This document shows positions 36,265 through 48,079 of a stretch of 64,000 nt of DNA, in pieces. The number at the start of each line of letters is the position of its first letter. Position 1 is the first letter of the stretch. The position numbers and the translations under genes are program-made. The notes under the pieces were generated by a model, which saw only the letters and a list, made by a program, of their open reading frames with translations, made no database searches and was not told the DNA's origin. Where the stretch lies: assembly GCF_003711515.1 (NCBI RefSeq), contig NW_021167098.1, positions 1-64,000 on the forward strand, in the 5' to 3' direction. Source of the stretch: Sodiomyces alkalinus F11. Its lineage: Eukaryota; Ascomycota; Sordariomycetes; Glomerellales; Plectosphaerellaceae.

Positions 36265-36620
36265 TATCAGGTGCATACAGCAGTGGTCAAAATAGGTCCC
36301 TAGTATGAACCTATAGGGGTCTAGCCGTGCCTAGTCTAAGACCCCTCGAGGCATAAATAAAGTAGTTATTATACTAGTAAACAGAATAGTCCCTCGAAGT
36401 AAATAGGGTAGCCCTCTAGGAAGTAAATAAAGTAGTCCTCGAGGAGTAGCGAAGCGTAGTCTTAAGGAGCGGAGGAGCCTCCCCTTAGAAGAGGGAGGCC
36501 AGCGATTAATCTGATTCTTTAGTTATACCCACGTTCTGACCCTATTATAATCCTATCGTGATTATACCTGGTTCCTTACTTAACCTTACCTTTTCACTCT
36601 TTACGATTACCTATTTAATA
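36265..36620 (+). repeat. 5' LTR of gypsy G (356 bp)
   Basis: Starts TATCAGGTG (ancestrally probably TGTCAGGTG) and ends ATTTAATA; aligns end to end with 44965-45320, differing mostly by CA/TG versus TA. Confidence 0.93.
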
Positions 36621-36659
36621 TTTTAATCGCTTTACCCTTAAGGGCGCGAAGACCGTTAA

Positions 36660-38200
36660 GGAGAGTTACTAAGATATCTAACTATTATAAACTAAATAAT
36701 CCTACCTTCGATTTTAACGAGGCTACTAGTTAGTTTAAGCGGTAGCTCCGCGATAGCGAGCCCGCCTTTATAGTAGACGCCTACGACCCCACCGATAACG
36801 AACACGATAGGAACACGCCGGGAACTAATACTACTCTTACCTCTACTACCGTACCGGCACCTACTCCTGCCCCTATACCTGCTCCTATTTCTATGACTAT
36901 TATTACCCCTGCTACCGTCCCTATTCCTCCTAAGACTATAATAGGACCCGCGTATAACCCTAACCTGCCCCCGTATACGAATATTAACCTAGCCACGCTA
37001 ACGGAGGAATAACTAGACGAACGCATTAAATGGATAGAGGTATAGAACCACCGTAAGCGTAAGCTTATATACCTTACTAAGCTAGAGGCGGATACTATTA
37101 CCGTCGCCGCTACCGCTACTATTACGGCCGTTATTAACCCTACTATTAATCCTAACCCGGCCGATATTACTTACCATTATATAGTTAAACCGCGACGTCG
37201 TATTATTATAACCCTATTAGAATCCTAGTATACCTATAATATATCCACGACGTCCTCTATACACGGGTCCGCTACCTAGGCTAAGTTTAATTTCCCCCTG
37301 TCTAAGTAGGATAGTATATCCTGGGCTAAGTATCGCACGTTTATCTAGGAGACTAATTAGCGGTTTAACCTGGATTCTTAATCCTTTCCCACGGACGCTA
37401 CGAAGAACTACTTTATTATATCGTGCCTCCTCTACCACTTTAAGGAACGCTAGTAGGCTAAACTACGATATAAGTACGATAGCGACTCTAATAGGGTTAC
37501 CTAGGCCGCCCTATAGGCCTGGCTATTCTATTAGGTTAACGATAACGATACCCGCCTACGGGAAGTAGCGGTATAGATCTAGAGCGAATCTATCTTATCC
37601 TAAAGAGAGGGAGAGACCTACGCTAAGTTTATATAATAGTAAGAAGCCTTAGAGTCGGAACTACCGGGCGAGCTCCTAAACTAGTAGAGGATTTAGATAG
37701 TGCTAATAAGGGTACTCCCGCCTATTCGGGACTATATGGTGTCTATAGGGGTTCCTAAGGACTATCAGGACCTAGCCCCGGCCTATTATAGGGCGGAAGC
37801 CTTAACTATTACTAACGGATTAGCCGGAGCTCGGATAGACATCTAGTCCGCTACCTAATAACGCCGCTACCGCTTATATACCCCTCTTTATACCCCTGTT
37901 TCTGCCCTTATTTCTACGTTTACCCCTACGCCTATACTAGCCTCTACTCCTAGCTACCCTATACGCCCTAGACTGTTATCGTACCTCGACTCTATTACTT
38001 ACTATAACTATAACTAAAAGGAGCACTACGCTACTATATACCTTAGCCCTTGGGTATAGCGCTCGAGTAATAATAACCCGAATACCTAACCGGTGTCTAT
38101 ATCTCGCCCTATAGTCTGCCGTGTTACGGGTAAGGTGCCCTAGGAAGTATACCCGTCTCGGACTAACCTTACTACTATACTAGTAAAGGCACGCGTTTCC
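36660..38200 (+). pseudogene. Gypsy G gag, RIP-killed
   Basis: The plus frame with TAG/TAA at Gln/Trp contains a Pro/Ala/Thr-rich N-terminal part, a capsid-like helical segment (FPLSK...AKYRTFI and later YAKFI...ALESELPGELL near 37300-37680), and a zinc knuckle at 37987-38050 read as I-T-Y-Y-N-Y-N-x-K-E-H-Y-A-T-I-Y: the three Cys are now Tyr but the His is kept. Confidence 0.75.
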
Positions 38201-38209
38201 CTTCGCCGA

Positions 38210-41200
38210 GGTAGAGAATAGATATAGATAGCGGCTCTCCTTAACGGAGGCGCTGATATTTACGTTTTAGATCGGTCCCTCCTAGGACCTAGTTAGGTTC
38301 CCGAAGGGGCCCTGATTCCGGTATCCTGGATTACGGGGGGATAAACGAAGATAACCCTTATATCTATCCATAGGATTATCACCACCACCGATTACTAGGG
38401 TTAGAAGAGAGTATAGCGCGCCGAGTTCCACATTATATAGCTTAATCCCTAGGGCGCCCGTATAATCCTAGGAAGACCGTGGCTTATAGCCGTTAACCCT
38501 AATATCCATAAGCAGTGTAGTATATAGACTTATCCCTTATTCTACGCGGAGCTTAGTATAGTTATATCACTAAAAGAACTACGTAGGATAGTTAGATAAG
38601 CTAAGTCTATCCTTACTCTAACCTATATAGGTTCTACACGGGGCCTATATATCGGCTATATCGGCCTAGCAGAAAACCCTTTAGTGGGATATAGAGATAA
38701 ATTCTTAAAAGACGGGGCCTACCCTAGCCTAAATAAGGACCTAGTGGCCACCCCTATACTACCGGAATCGTATTAAGATTTCGCTAACGTCTTTAACGTC
38801 GATATTACAGGGCGGCTACTAATGCACTAGTAGTAGGACTATACTATTAAGATCGAGGAAGGGAAGAGGCCCCCCTACGGCCCTATCTACCCCCTCGTCG
38901 TGTAGGAATTAGAAGTGCTATATTAGTATTTATAGGATACCGTTATGAAAGGATAGGTTAGGCTATCTACTAATCCGGCCGGCGCCCTTATTCTATTTAT
39001 TCCTAAGAAAAGTAGTAAGCTACGCTTATATATCGACTATAGGGGATTAAATAAGGTAACCGTTAAGGATCGCACCCCCCTCCCCCTTATTTATAAAATC
39101 CTGGATTAGTTATTATCGGCGTAGTACTATACTAAGCTGGATCTTAAGGATATATACTATCGGTTACGGATTCGAGAGGGCGATAAGTGGAAGACGGCGT
39201 TCCGTATAAAATACGGCTATTACGAGTACCTTATTATGCTATTCGGGTTAACTAATGCACCCGCGAGCTTCTAGCGGTATAATAACTAGGCGCTAACGGG
39301 TCTTATAAATACTATCTACGTGGTCTATCTTAATAATATTCTTATCTATAGTAAGGATTTAGTTACCCACCGCGTATACGTCCGCGAGGTCCTTATAAGG
39401 CTTAGGTAGTAGTCCCTATATACTAACCCCGATCAGTATAAGTTTAAGACCCGCGATATTAAGTTCCTCAGTTTTATTTATAGCCTAGACAGGGTATATA
39501 TAGATCCAGCTCGCGTTAAGGCTATCCGCGACTAGGAGCTCCCTAATAGTATTAAGAAGATATAGGTCTTCCTGAGTTTTACGGGGTTTTATAGACGTTT
39601 TATTTGGAACTATTCTAAGATCGCTACCCCTCTTATAGACTATCTTAAAGGGGGTCCTACCGGTAGCCATACTACGGTCCTTATACTTTCCCCGTAAGCC
39701 TAGGCCGCGTTCGAGGAGATAAAGCTACTATTCTAGAAAGCGCTAGTTTTACGGTATTTTAACCCCGCTCTGCCTATACGTATTAAACCCGACGCCTCTG
39801 CCTTTACTATTAGCGCTATTATTAGTTAACTCGAGGATAGCTTATAGCGTCCTATAGCGTTTATATCCCGTAAGCTACGTAAAGCCGAGCTTAATTATAG
39901 TACGCCCGACTTAGAGCTTATAGCTATTATCGAGTCTATTTAGATATAGCGCTACTACGTGGCCTATAGTTAAAGCCCTATACTGGTTCTAATAGACCAC
40001 TTAAACTATCGCCACCTACTAGATAAGCCGAAGCTTAAGGGATAGCACGCCTATTAGCTTAAAGAATTAGCACCGTTTGATTTTAAGATCCGGTACCGCC
40101 CGGGGACGTTAAACCTAGCGGATAGGTTATTAAGAAAGCCCTAATATACGCCCTACGAGTATACCCTGGTTACTAACCGGGCTAAGGCGGTAAAGTCTTT
40201 TTCGAAGCGTTTTATTATAGGGTATATCGGGAACTAGGGTAATTACTGTACTACCCTAGTTTACATTCCCGCTCTTAACTCCCCCTTACTAGAAAAGGTA
40301 GTAAAGACGTAGGCGGATAATTCCTCTTTAGAGTCCTTCTCGAGGCATCTTATTTTAGATTATATCGAGAACTAGTATAGTTCCCGTAATAGCCCCGATT
40401 ATAATTTTCCCGCTCCTCCTACCTTAGTGGTTAAGATGTAAGCGGATAACCTTTCTTTAAAGCCCGCTCCTCCTATCTTAGTACTAAAGATAAAAGCGGA
40501 TAATATTTCTTCGAAGCGTTCTGCCTTAGGCCTATATAGGACTTAGGATAGGACCCGCGCTATTCCTGCCCCTTCTATCTTACCGGAAAAGGTAATAAAG
40601 ACGTAAGCGGATAATTTTTTTTTATAGCCTATATTAAGGCAGTTTATTTTAGGCCTTATCAGGAACTAGTATAGTTCCTATACTACCCCTGATCGTGTTC
40701 CCGCTCTTAATTCCCCTACCTTACTAGAAGAGGTAGTAGAGGCGTAAGCGGATAACCCTTTTTATACTACATAGCGTAAGGACTACGGTGATAATACTAT
40801 ATACGGATACTAGTGTAGGAGTAGTGGTATCCTTTATTTTAAGAATCGCGTTCTTATACTAGACTACTCTAGCCTTCGATAAAAGGTCCTGCAGTGTTTC
40901 TATAATAGACCTAGCGTAGGACATTATAGGGTTATAAGGACTATTAAGAGGCTTTCGGACTTCTACTTTTAGAATTATTTATCTAGGGGTATACGTTAAT
41001 TTATACTTACCTACGGCGTGTATTAATATACTAAGCTACGGTATTATAAGCTATATAGCGAGCTAGCGAGTCTCCTAATACCTTAGCGCCCCTTTGTAGA
41101 GATATCTATTAACTTTATTATAGGGCTACCGCCGGTCCACGGCCTAGGCTATAAAAAGGATACTATCCTTATAATAGTATACCGCCTAATAAAGTACTCT

Positions 41201-42150
41201 ATTTATATCCTTACGAGTAATACCCTAATAGTAGAAGGACTTACTAAGTCTTTACAGCATTATATCTTCTATACCTTTAGTTTATCCGATAGTATTATAT
41301 CCGATCACGGGGTATTATTTACGAGTCGTTTTTAGGCGACTTTATATTACTACCTTAGCACTACCCGACGCTTATCTATAGCGTGGTATTTATAGACGGA
41401 CGGATAAACGGAGCGATAAAACTAGAACCTCGAGTATTACCTACGTATATTCTATTTATAGGCATAGGATAACTAGGTTAACCAGTTACTATTAGTAGAA
41501 TTCACCTATAATATAGCGTGGTATTCTACGATACGTTATACCCTATCCGATACCCTAATAGGCTATAACCTAAGGGGACCTAATAAAGTATAGCTTCCGA
41601 GGGTAGGCGAGGTCCGCGCCGCCGAAGCCGAGACCCAGGCGGAATACCTTATAGCCTAGCGCCGTTCTATTTCGGACCTTATTAAGAGGGTATAGGCCTC
41701 CTACGAACGGTATTATAATAACGGATATACCTAGCGCTTCTTTAAGGTGGGCGAGTACGTCTTACTATCCACGAAGAATATCCGATAAAAGAGACCCTTA
41801 AAAAAGCTTAGCGATAAGTTTATTAGTCCGTATAAAGTAACTAAGGTTATCGGCACGTATAGCCTAGCCTACTAGTTAGAACTACTAAAGGGTATAAGGA
41901 TTTATAACGTCTTCCCGGTTTCCCTGCTAGAATTATAGAGGTCCCGCGATAGGTTATAGCCGGAGCCACCCGTGGTCGACGTCGAACCGGATTCGGATAA
42001 GTATAAGGTTAAAGCTATCCTAGCCTACCGATATCAGGGTAAGCGACGTTAATACCTAATTAAATAGATAGGATATAGCGATGAGGAGAATACCTAGGAA
42101 CCGAAGAGGAACGTCACCGATAAACTCGTTAACGCCTACTTTAAGGCAAA
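38210..42150 (+). pseudogene. Gypsy G pol: protease, RT, RNase H, integrase, chromodomain; RIP-killed
   Basis: Protease-like NGGADIYVLDRSLLGPS near 38240-38290. Reverse transcriptase around 38860-39560, with the YLDDIL box changed to Y-L-N-N-I-L at 39326-39343 (GAT to AAT twice, both after T). RNase H about 39770-40000 (KPDASAFTI-like, then SRKLRKAELNYS-like). Integrase 40850-41600 with INFIIGLPPVHGLG, later IISDHGVLFTSRF and the NIAWYSTIRYT region. A chromodomain at about 41990-42130 (ILAYRYQGKRR-x-YLIK, then GYSDEENT) follows. Chromodomains steer Ty3/gypsy chromoviruses to heterochromatin. Dozens of TAG/TAA codons. Confidence 0.9.
40285..40765 (+). repeat. Degenerate internal repeats between RNase H and integrase of gypsy G
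   Basis: Five spaced copies of a K-V-V-K-T-x-A-D-N-like motif (DNA near 40291, 40428, 40483, 40590 and 40727; GTAGTAAAGACGTARGCGGATAA-like) in a Pro/Ser-rich linker. Spacing is uneven. Confidence 0.7.
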
Positions 42151-42159
42151 ACTATCCGG

Positions 42160-42830
42160 GAACTATATAAGTCTATATACTTTTCCTATAAGGGACCTAA
42201 TAGAGATAACGTAAGGTCGTTATTATATATTCTCCCCCCCCCCCCCCTTTTTTTAGTAGACGGTATTTTTATAGCGAGACTTACTAGGAATTAAATAGGA
42301 TTATATACTATTCCTATAGGGGACTAAATAGAGATAAGGGTCCTCGAATCGGCTGGATTAACCTAGTAAAACCCTTTAGTGGGTTATAGAGATAAATTCT
42401 TAGGCAGGGACCCCTCCTTAATCTAGATAGGAACTATATAGGCGTTATCGCCTTAGTTACTATTTCCTTCCTTTAAGCGTTTTACTCTTAATCTCTATTC
42501 TACCTTTTAAGCGTTCCACTCATAATCTCTATTGTTCTTTGTCTCGGGCGTAACGCCGCCCCCGACCCCATTCCTCTTCCTTTAGTATAATAGCTTATCG
42601 CCCTTAACCTCTAATTACCTCTACTTTCCCCTTAATTAACCGTCACGATAGGACACGATTATATTATAGTAAGGTATAGTTAGGACTATTAGGGTTATAA
42701 TAGGAATACCCTAAAGCTAGTTAAAAAAAAAAAAAGGAAAAACCTAACCCGAAGGCTAGTAAAAAACCTAAGAAAAAAAACCCCCCGTTTCTTTTATATA
42801 TACTATCACGCCCCTAAAAGAGCGTCCTTA
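42160..42830. other. Non-coding stretch after pol of gypsy G
   Basis: No frame. Holds a C/T homopolymer pair (about 42234-42255), an A14-like run near 42723, and a second shorter A run. A segment near 42375-42415 resembles one at about 38675-38720 (CCCTTTAGTGGG...TAGAGATAAATTC), so a small internal duplication is possible. Confidence 0.4.
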
Positions 42831-42834
42831 AACC

Positions 42835-43680
42835 CCACTAACTTATCGTCTAGAGGGGTAGGCTCCCGCCTAGCCACCTCGCCGTTATTATCCTCTATAT
42901 ATACCTAGCTCTACCCCGCGGTAATAGCCGTTACCCCCTTTTACCTACTACCCGCGGATAGTATCGAAGACCGAAGAGATAAAGGCGTCTTCGCCTTCTA
43001 CTACTTCTTCTTTTTCTTCCCTAATAAAGGAGTTAAGGGCGTTAAAGCCTTTTTCCCCTTACCCTTCTGTACTACTAAGGCTAGTATCATATTATTATCG
43101 TCGGGTATTTTATAAGGATCCGGGGGACCCTAAGGACCTTACGGCACGAAGCCTTAAGGTTACGCAGGGCTATTATCACTACATATATCGTCACCTATCA
43201 AGCTAACCCCCACGGGAGCTAAGGCAGACCCTAAGGGTATAGGTATATTACCTTCCACGGCCTAAGCCTAGGCTAGGTTAAGAGTAGCTATGTACTTAAA
43301 GGTAATAGCCGTACGTTCCTAGGCTATAAGGTCGCGCTAATATAACGCTAGGCGTAATTACTCGATATCGAGCCGTTGTTACTTAACGGTAAGGCGCTAC
43401 TACTATAACCCGATAAATTACTTAAGGAGCGACTCTATACTATTAAGCCTCTCGTGGATATCTTCCGCTATTTTCTAGCGGGCGTTAGTAACTTTCTTAG
43501 CTTAACGCTAAGTAGTAATAGCTTCCTTAGTAGACGACCGGTTAACCTTTAGCGTCGCTTAACCTAAAGCCTCCCTAAGGATAACCTAATATCGAACTCC
43601 TATAGCCTAGTACTATAAAGGATTAGTAAGGGTACTATATAGGGTTAATAAAGGGATATAGTAATACTTACGCGGCGACT
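42835..43680 (-). pseudogene. Antisense ORF downstream of pol in gypsy G
   Basis: On the strand opposite to pol, one frame stays open for about 280 codons when TAG/TAA are read as Gln or Trp. It shows REALG and TLKVNRSSTKEAITT near 43590-43500, a helical coiled-coil-like stretch (KIAEDIHERLNSIESLL, then several Gln codons; 43480-43330), a Gly/Pro-rich part (VPxGPxGPPDPYKIPDDNN near 43150-43080), and a Lys-rich cluster (QKGKGKKA then GKKKKK near 43070-43010). It lies between the chromodomain and the 3' LTR. I recognise no family. Confidence 0.6.
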
Positions 43681-43689
43681 CTTATTTAG

Positions 43690-44964
43690 GCTACCTTTCT
43701 CGATAATGATAACTAAAACCTTTTATAGCTACTCGGTAGCGTTTTTACCGGCGATAAGGAGCTATTATATATATTAGAAAACAGGATTATAGAGTAGTCT
43801 ATAAAGGGAGGGACTATAGCTATAAAGGTAATCAGGAGATATAAAGAGGAACGAAGATACATCGGGACGATAACGAAGATATATAACTTACTACACAGTA
43901 TTGAAGGCTATTATACTTAGAGTAATAGTGGCACTTATTAGTATAACGGCTATTATCGGTATAGCGGCACGTCTCGGCCTTAATAGTATACATCTTCTTC
44001 TTAAAGTTAATCGTTACTAACATACCCATATAATGTATATAGGGGGCCCTTAGATCCCCGCCTCTACCGATATCTACTACCCTTTAGCATAGAGTAACCG
44101 ATAGCGTAGTAATCGACGACGATATAGCCGTAGTAAGAGTAAGAGGCTTTAGCGTAGCTAGCTACGGGGCTAACTACCTAGCGGACTATAAGGTTAACGC
44201 CGTAACCACGATCTTAATCCTCTTAAAGGACCACGTTATACTCGCGGGAGTAACGATACGCTTATTATTGTTATTATCTTCCTAAGAAGATATAATGACT
44301 ATACTATATCCCGTGGTTAGCTAGTATCTTAGACTAGAGACGTGGAAGCACTTATAAGATAGTAGTTAGTTATTTAACTAATAAAGACTATAAGTTATTA
44401 GTACGCGGTATCTTAGATTAAGGGGAAAAACTCACGAAGAATAGTATAATCGAAAAATTAAGTATACAAGAGGAAAAAAAGGAATAGGAAGAGGGAGTAA
44501 TAGTAAGTTATACAATTTCCCCTATAGCGGTTATATAGCACCTATTTTTAGTATAAAGAAGGAAGCTACGAGTTCGCGGAAAAAGTAACGTTAGACCCTA
44601 TATAATACTAGCTCGGAAGGCTTTATAAATTAATTAAAGGGATAACCTAAGGGGAATAAAGGGGTAGATCCGGAGGTCCAAGAAAGAACTACCCTAAAAC
44701 CTATTAGGGTCCCGAGGGGGATATTGGCTTTAGTGGTTTTATTAATAGAATAAAGAGAGGGAGTATATACCCGGGTTAGAGCCACGGCCTAAAAGGCTCC
44801 GTGTAGGAACTAGGCGGGGACCTATCGGGGTCCCGTCGTGGAGGGCTCTAGTTCGGGGTACCGGGGGACTTAAGGACGGATTCGGGTATTAGGTTTTAGA
44901 GGAGCCGAGAGGCCGGCACGGACTAGGCGCTCCTAAGGATAAGAGTATCCGGGGGAGGTCGCTA
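43690..44964. other. Non-coding RIP-degraded region before the 3' LTR of gypsy G
   Basis: No convincing frame. The short minus-strand frame at 43832-44029 has no recognisable content. The end near 44800-44960 is G-rich and includes the PPT-like run. Confidence 0.45.
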
Positions 44965-45320
44965 TATTAGGTGTATATAGTAGTAGTCATAATAAGTCCC
45001 TAGTATAAACCTATAGGGGTCTAGGCGTGCTTAGTCTAAGACCCCTTAAGGTATAAATACAATAGTTATTATACTAGTAAATAGAATAGTCCCTTAAAGT
45101 AAATAAGCCAGCCCTCGAGGAAGTAAATAAAGTAGTCCTTAAGGAGTAGCGAAGTGTAGTCTTAAGGAGCGGAGGAGCCTCCCCTTAGAAGAGGGAGGCC
45201 AGCGATTAATCTGATTCTTTGGCTACACCCACGTTCTGACCCTATTATAATCCTATCGTGATCACACCTGGTTCCTTACTTAACCCTACCTTTTCACTCT
45301 TTGCGACTACCCATTTAACA
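44965..45320 (+). repeat. 3' LTR of gypsy G (356 bp)
   Basis: Starts TATTAGGTG and ends ATTTAACA. Its right end keeps more CA/TG than the 5' LTR, while its left end is more mutated. Preceded by a G-rich PPT-like run near 44950-44960. Confidence 0.93.
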
Positions 45321-45325
45321 CCACG
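45321..45325. repeat. Target-site duplication of gypsy G, right
   Basis: CCACG immediately after the 3' LTR, matching 36260-36264. Confidence 0.88.
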
Positions 45326-45677
45326 CCTCTAGTATATAAGGACTAATACCGTAATCTTTAGTATCTCGAATAATAATTTATAGCTTACTTTTATTATTAC
45401 CAGTAATTACTACCTAGGATAAGTAAAATATAATCGTTATACCTTTTTCCTAGACTATATAAGACTACTATGCTAATAGGAAGAGGAGAATATCGTGAAA
45501 CTATTCGTACCTACGGTAATTCTTATATATGCACTTAGAGATCTTACGAAAGAACTGAATATTACTTCTGGCAGTATTAACGATAAGTAATTTCTTCTCC
45601 TAATACTTATAGTCACCGGGTATAGGGTCTATCGGTCTAGTAGAGGCAGCTACCTTACCGCCTTTTTTAGAACCTAT
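45326..45677 (-). pseudogene. ORF X, N-terminal part, separated by gypsy G
   Basis: The frame begins at 45677 with ATA, likely a RIP-converted ATG, followed by GSKKGGKVAASTRPIDPIPG, and runs to the CCACG duplication at 45325. Removing G plus one CCACG joins ILEAW directly to the frame at 36259 without a shift. Function unknown. A pyrimidine-rich tract lies about 160 bp upstream. Confidence 0.6.
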
Positions 45678-45689
45678 ATTAAGGTATAA

Positions 45690-46185
45690 TATAGCGGGAT
45701 AGAATAAGTAGATAAGGGAGTAAGGATTTAATAAAAATAAAATTAAAGAAAAAGTCCGTAATAACTATCGAGTATACTATAGATATATTGGGATTTACTA
45801 ATAAAGGAAAAGCGTTCTATAGTACGAAAAGATACAGGAGAGAAAAAGGAAAGAAAAGAAAGAAAAAGAGAAAGGAAACTAAGTTAAAAAGGTTATAGAA
45901 ATAGAATTAGTTATAGTGCTATAGGTTATAATATTAGAGGTCACCGCGTGACTAGAAAGTTAAATAGGATTAAAGAGTATTATAGTGTTAATAATATAAT
46001 ATTTATAGTGAATTAAAGGAAAAAGCCCTATAAAGCACGCGTGAATAGAGATAATAGGGAGTTAACTATTAATGGGATATGAAAGGTCGGTAATAGGAAG
46101 ATAGATAATAACTTATACTATTAATCGCTTACTATATTATACTATTACCAGAATAGGCGAATATATTCCGTTTACAGCTAATCCG
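45690..46185. other. Region between ORF X and gypsy F, possible LTR of F
   Basis: No frame. Gypsy F should have its 3' LTR here, but no second copy is visible in the window to prove it. Contains a palindrome-like GTCAC-CGC-GTGAC near 45938-45950. Confidence 0.35.
45836..45880 (-). promoter_or_regulatory. Pyrimidine-rich tract upstream of ORF X
   Basis: On the minus strand a run of about 45 nt is almost pure C/T (TTTCTTTCTTTTC-type), 160-200 bp before the presumed ORF X start. Such tracts are common in fungal promoters. Confidence 0.35.
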
Positions 46186-46189
46186 TTTT

Positions 46190-47830
46190 ATTAGAGGTCG
46201 TCGTTATCGAAATCCCGATACTCGGAATCGTCCGCCCGTCGCCTTTATAAAATCTACACTCTAACTAGCCGTTAATACTCTATAGCGCTTCGTTCTAATA
46301 AAATCCGGTAATTAATAGTCTCGCTTCCTATTAATTCCTCCGTGGTAATAGGCTATTATTTCTTAAATTCGTACACTATATTACTCGTATTTTCAATTAA
46401 CATTTATCGCGGATACTACTCGTTATACTAATCGGGCTATCCTTTCTATCCGATTAGGTATTTAGTATACGGATATCCCCTTCGTCTAACGATACGCCTC
46501 TTTAAAAGCTTTTCGATCTTATATAAAGACTACTCGTTATTATTATTATTAATAATAATTAGACCTAGCTTTATTCGTTCTCGGCTAAAAGGATCTCTAA
46601 TTAGGCCTAGAACGAGCTAGGTAATTAAGACGACTCTGTATACTCGCTATAACTATAGAAAATTAAGCCCGTAAGCTAGAGGACTTATTACTCGTATAAT
46701 ACGGAAAGGTCCTACACGTTACTAGGACTATTTACGGGAATCCTTAGTCTAGCCTAGTAACTTATATCCTCTATAAAGATATAGATATACTATCTTCTTA
46801 ACCTTGAATATATATAGTCTGCGTATAATATTATAACGCCTTTTTATATCCGCTATAGCGATCGCTACTAGATATTCCGCTTTCTAATAGTATAGTTACC
46901 GAATATAGTCTATCTATTCCTTATCGAATATCTAATATAAACCTATATTCGCTAGCATATCTACTTTAGATTACGGTCTAAAACTAAATAGAAACTTATT
47001 CGGAAAAGTGTCTAATGTCGCCGTATAGGCCTAATTAAGCGCGGGCTGAACCGCGGATAGTATATAAGGCTATAGAATATCGCTCGTGGATATATAGTAT
47101 TATAGAATAATCTCGACTACCTGATTCTTTTGCTCGGAAGAGCTATTTATTTATAAATACTATGCCGTAGCTAACGTAAGCTACGTCTCTAAGCACTTCC
47201 AGAACTCCTACCAAAATTGTAATATAAATTTCGGATCTTATTCCGAGATAATACAGATATGTAGACCCTAATCTATTAGCTATAGTATCCGCAGGAAAAC
47301 CTGCGCCTAATCCTTTACGGTATAGGTCGAGTAACCAAGTATTAATATTATCTTCTTACTAGTCTTATAAATAACTATTAGTAGTGTATTAAACCTATCG
47401 ATAGGCTTAGTTTTAAGCGTGCAGAATAAATATTAGTATTTAATTAACGGTAATCCGACGATAAAATCGATTATGATTATTAAGAAAGGCATAGTAAGTG
47501 GTATAATCGGCTATAGCTCGCCTAAAGGCTTTTACCAGTCTATAGTATTTTCGAGGTATACCGGATAGTCTCGTGCCTATTCCATGACTATAGCCAGTTT
47601 CCCGCGAAAGCTAAAACTATCTAGCGCGTAGATTATCCGTTTAACTCCAAAATAATAGTTATCGTTATATACTATCTATAGTATCTTAGGTATTAGCTTC
47701 TATACAATAATTAATCGTAGTCTATCGCCTTCGCTAACTATATATAATAGCCGAAACAGAGACCAAGCATTATCAAGCCAAAAGTAACCCTAAGGTACCG
47801 TATTATCGATAAAATCAATTCTAATATCGA
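46190..47830 (-). pseudogene. Gypsy F integrase and chromodomain, RIP-killed
   Basis: The HHCC zinc region reads V-Y-N-D-N-Y-Y-F-G-V-K-R (family H...HFG.KR) and later Y-P-V-Y-L for CPxC. The catalytic core start IIIDFIVGLPL is near 47480-47440. A chromodomain follows near 46510-46400 (RRGYPYTKYLIG-x-KG-x-PD, then a Y-P-R stretch), equivalent to the YLVKWKGY...EWYP pattern. Expected Trp codons are TAG. Confidence 0.75.
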
Positions 47831-48079
47831 ATTCGGACTCTACGCCCTTAAAAGCACCGGACACCGATATCGTAGCGAGGACGTAGAGGGCGCGGTGGGT
47901 TATACGCTATAGGGCGGCCCGTAGGGCTAACCGAACACGATACTAGTATACCACTATAGAGCGCCTAGAATATAACGACTAACACTAACCCGGGGCGCGT
48001 AACCCTGAGAGAGCCCCTAAAATCTTAGGCACCGAGTAGGCGTACCGAAGGCGTACTATATAAACTACGTACCTAATTT

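Larger units (their letters stand above)
36265..45320 (+). mobile_element. Ty3/gypsy chromovirus G, complete with LTRs, inserted in ORF X
   Basis: Two 356-bp LTRs (36265-36620 and 44965-45320) and a 5-bp duplication, CCACG, at 36260-36264 and 45321-45325. The internal order is gag, protease, reverse transcriptase, RNase H, integrase, chromodomain on the plus strand, then an antisense ORF and 3' LTR. Total 9056 bp, long for a fungal gypsy because about 2.8 kb follows pol. RIP-killed. Confidence 0.95.

Noticed and set aside
36781..37438. Minus-strand ORFs of 81 and 73 aa
   Set aside because: Shadows of gypsy G gag, which reads on the plus strand.
39485..39670. Minus-strand ORF of 61 aa
   Set aside because: Shadow within the gypsy G reverse transcriptase region.
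43832..44029. Minus-strand ORF of 65 aa
   Set aside because: No recognisable content and separated from the antisense ORF of G; probably chance.
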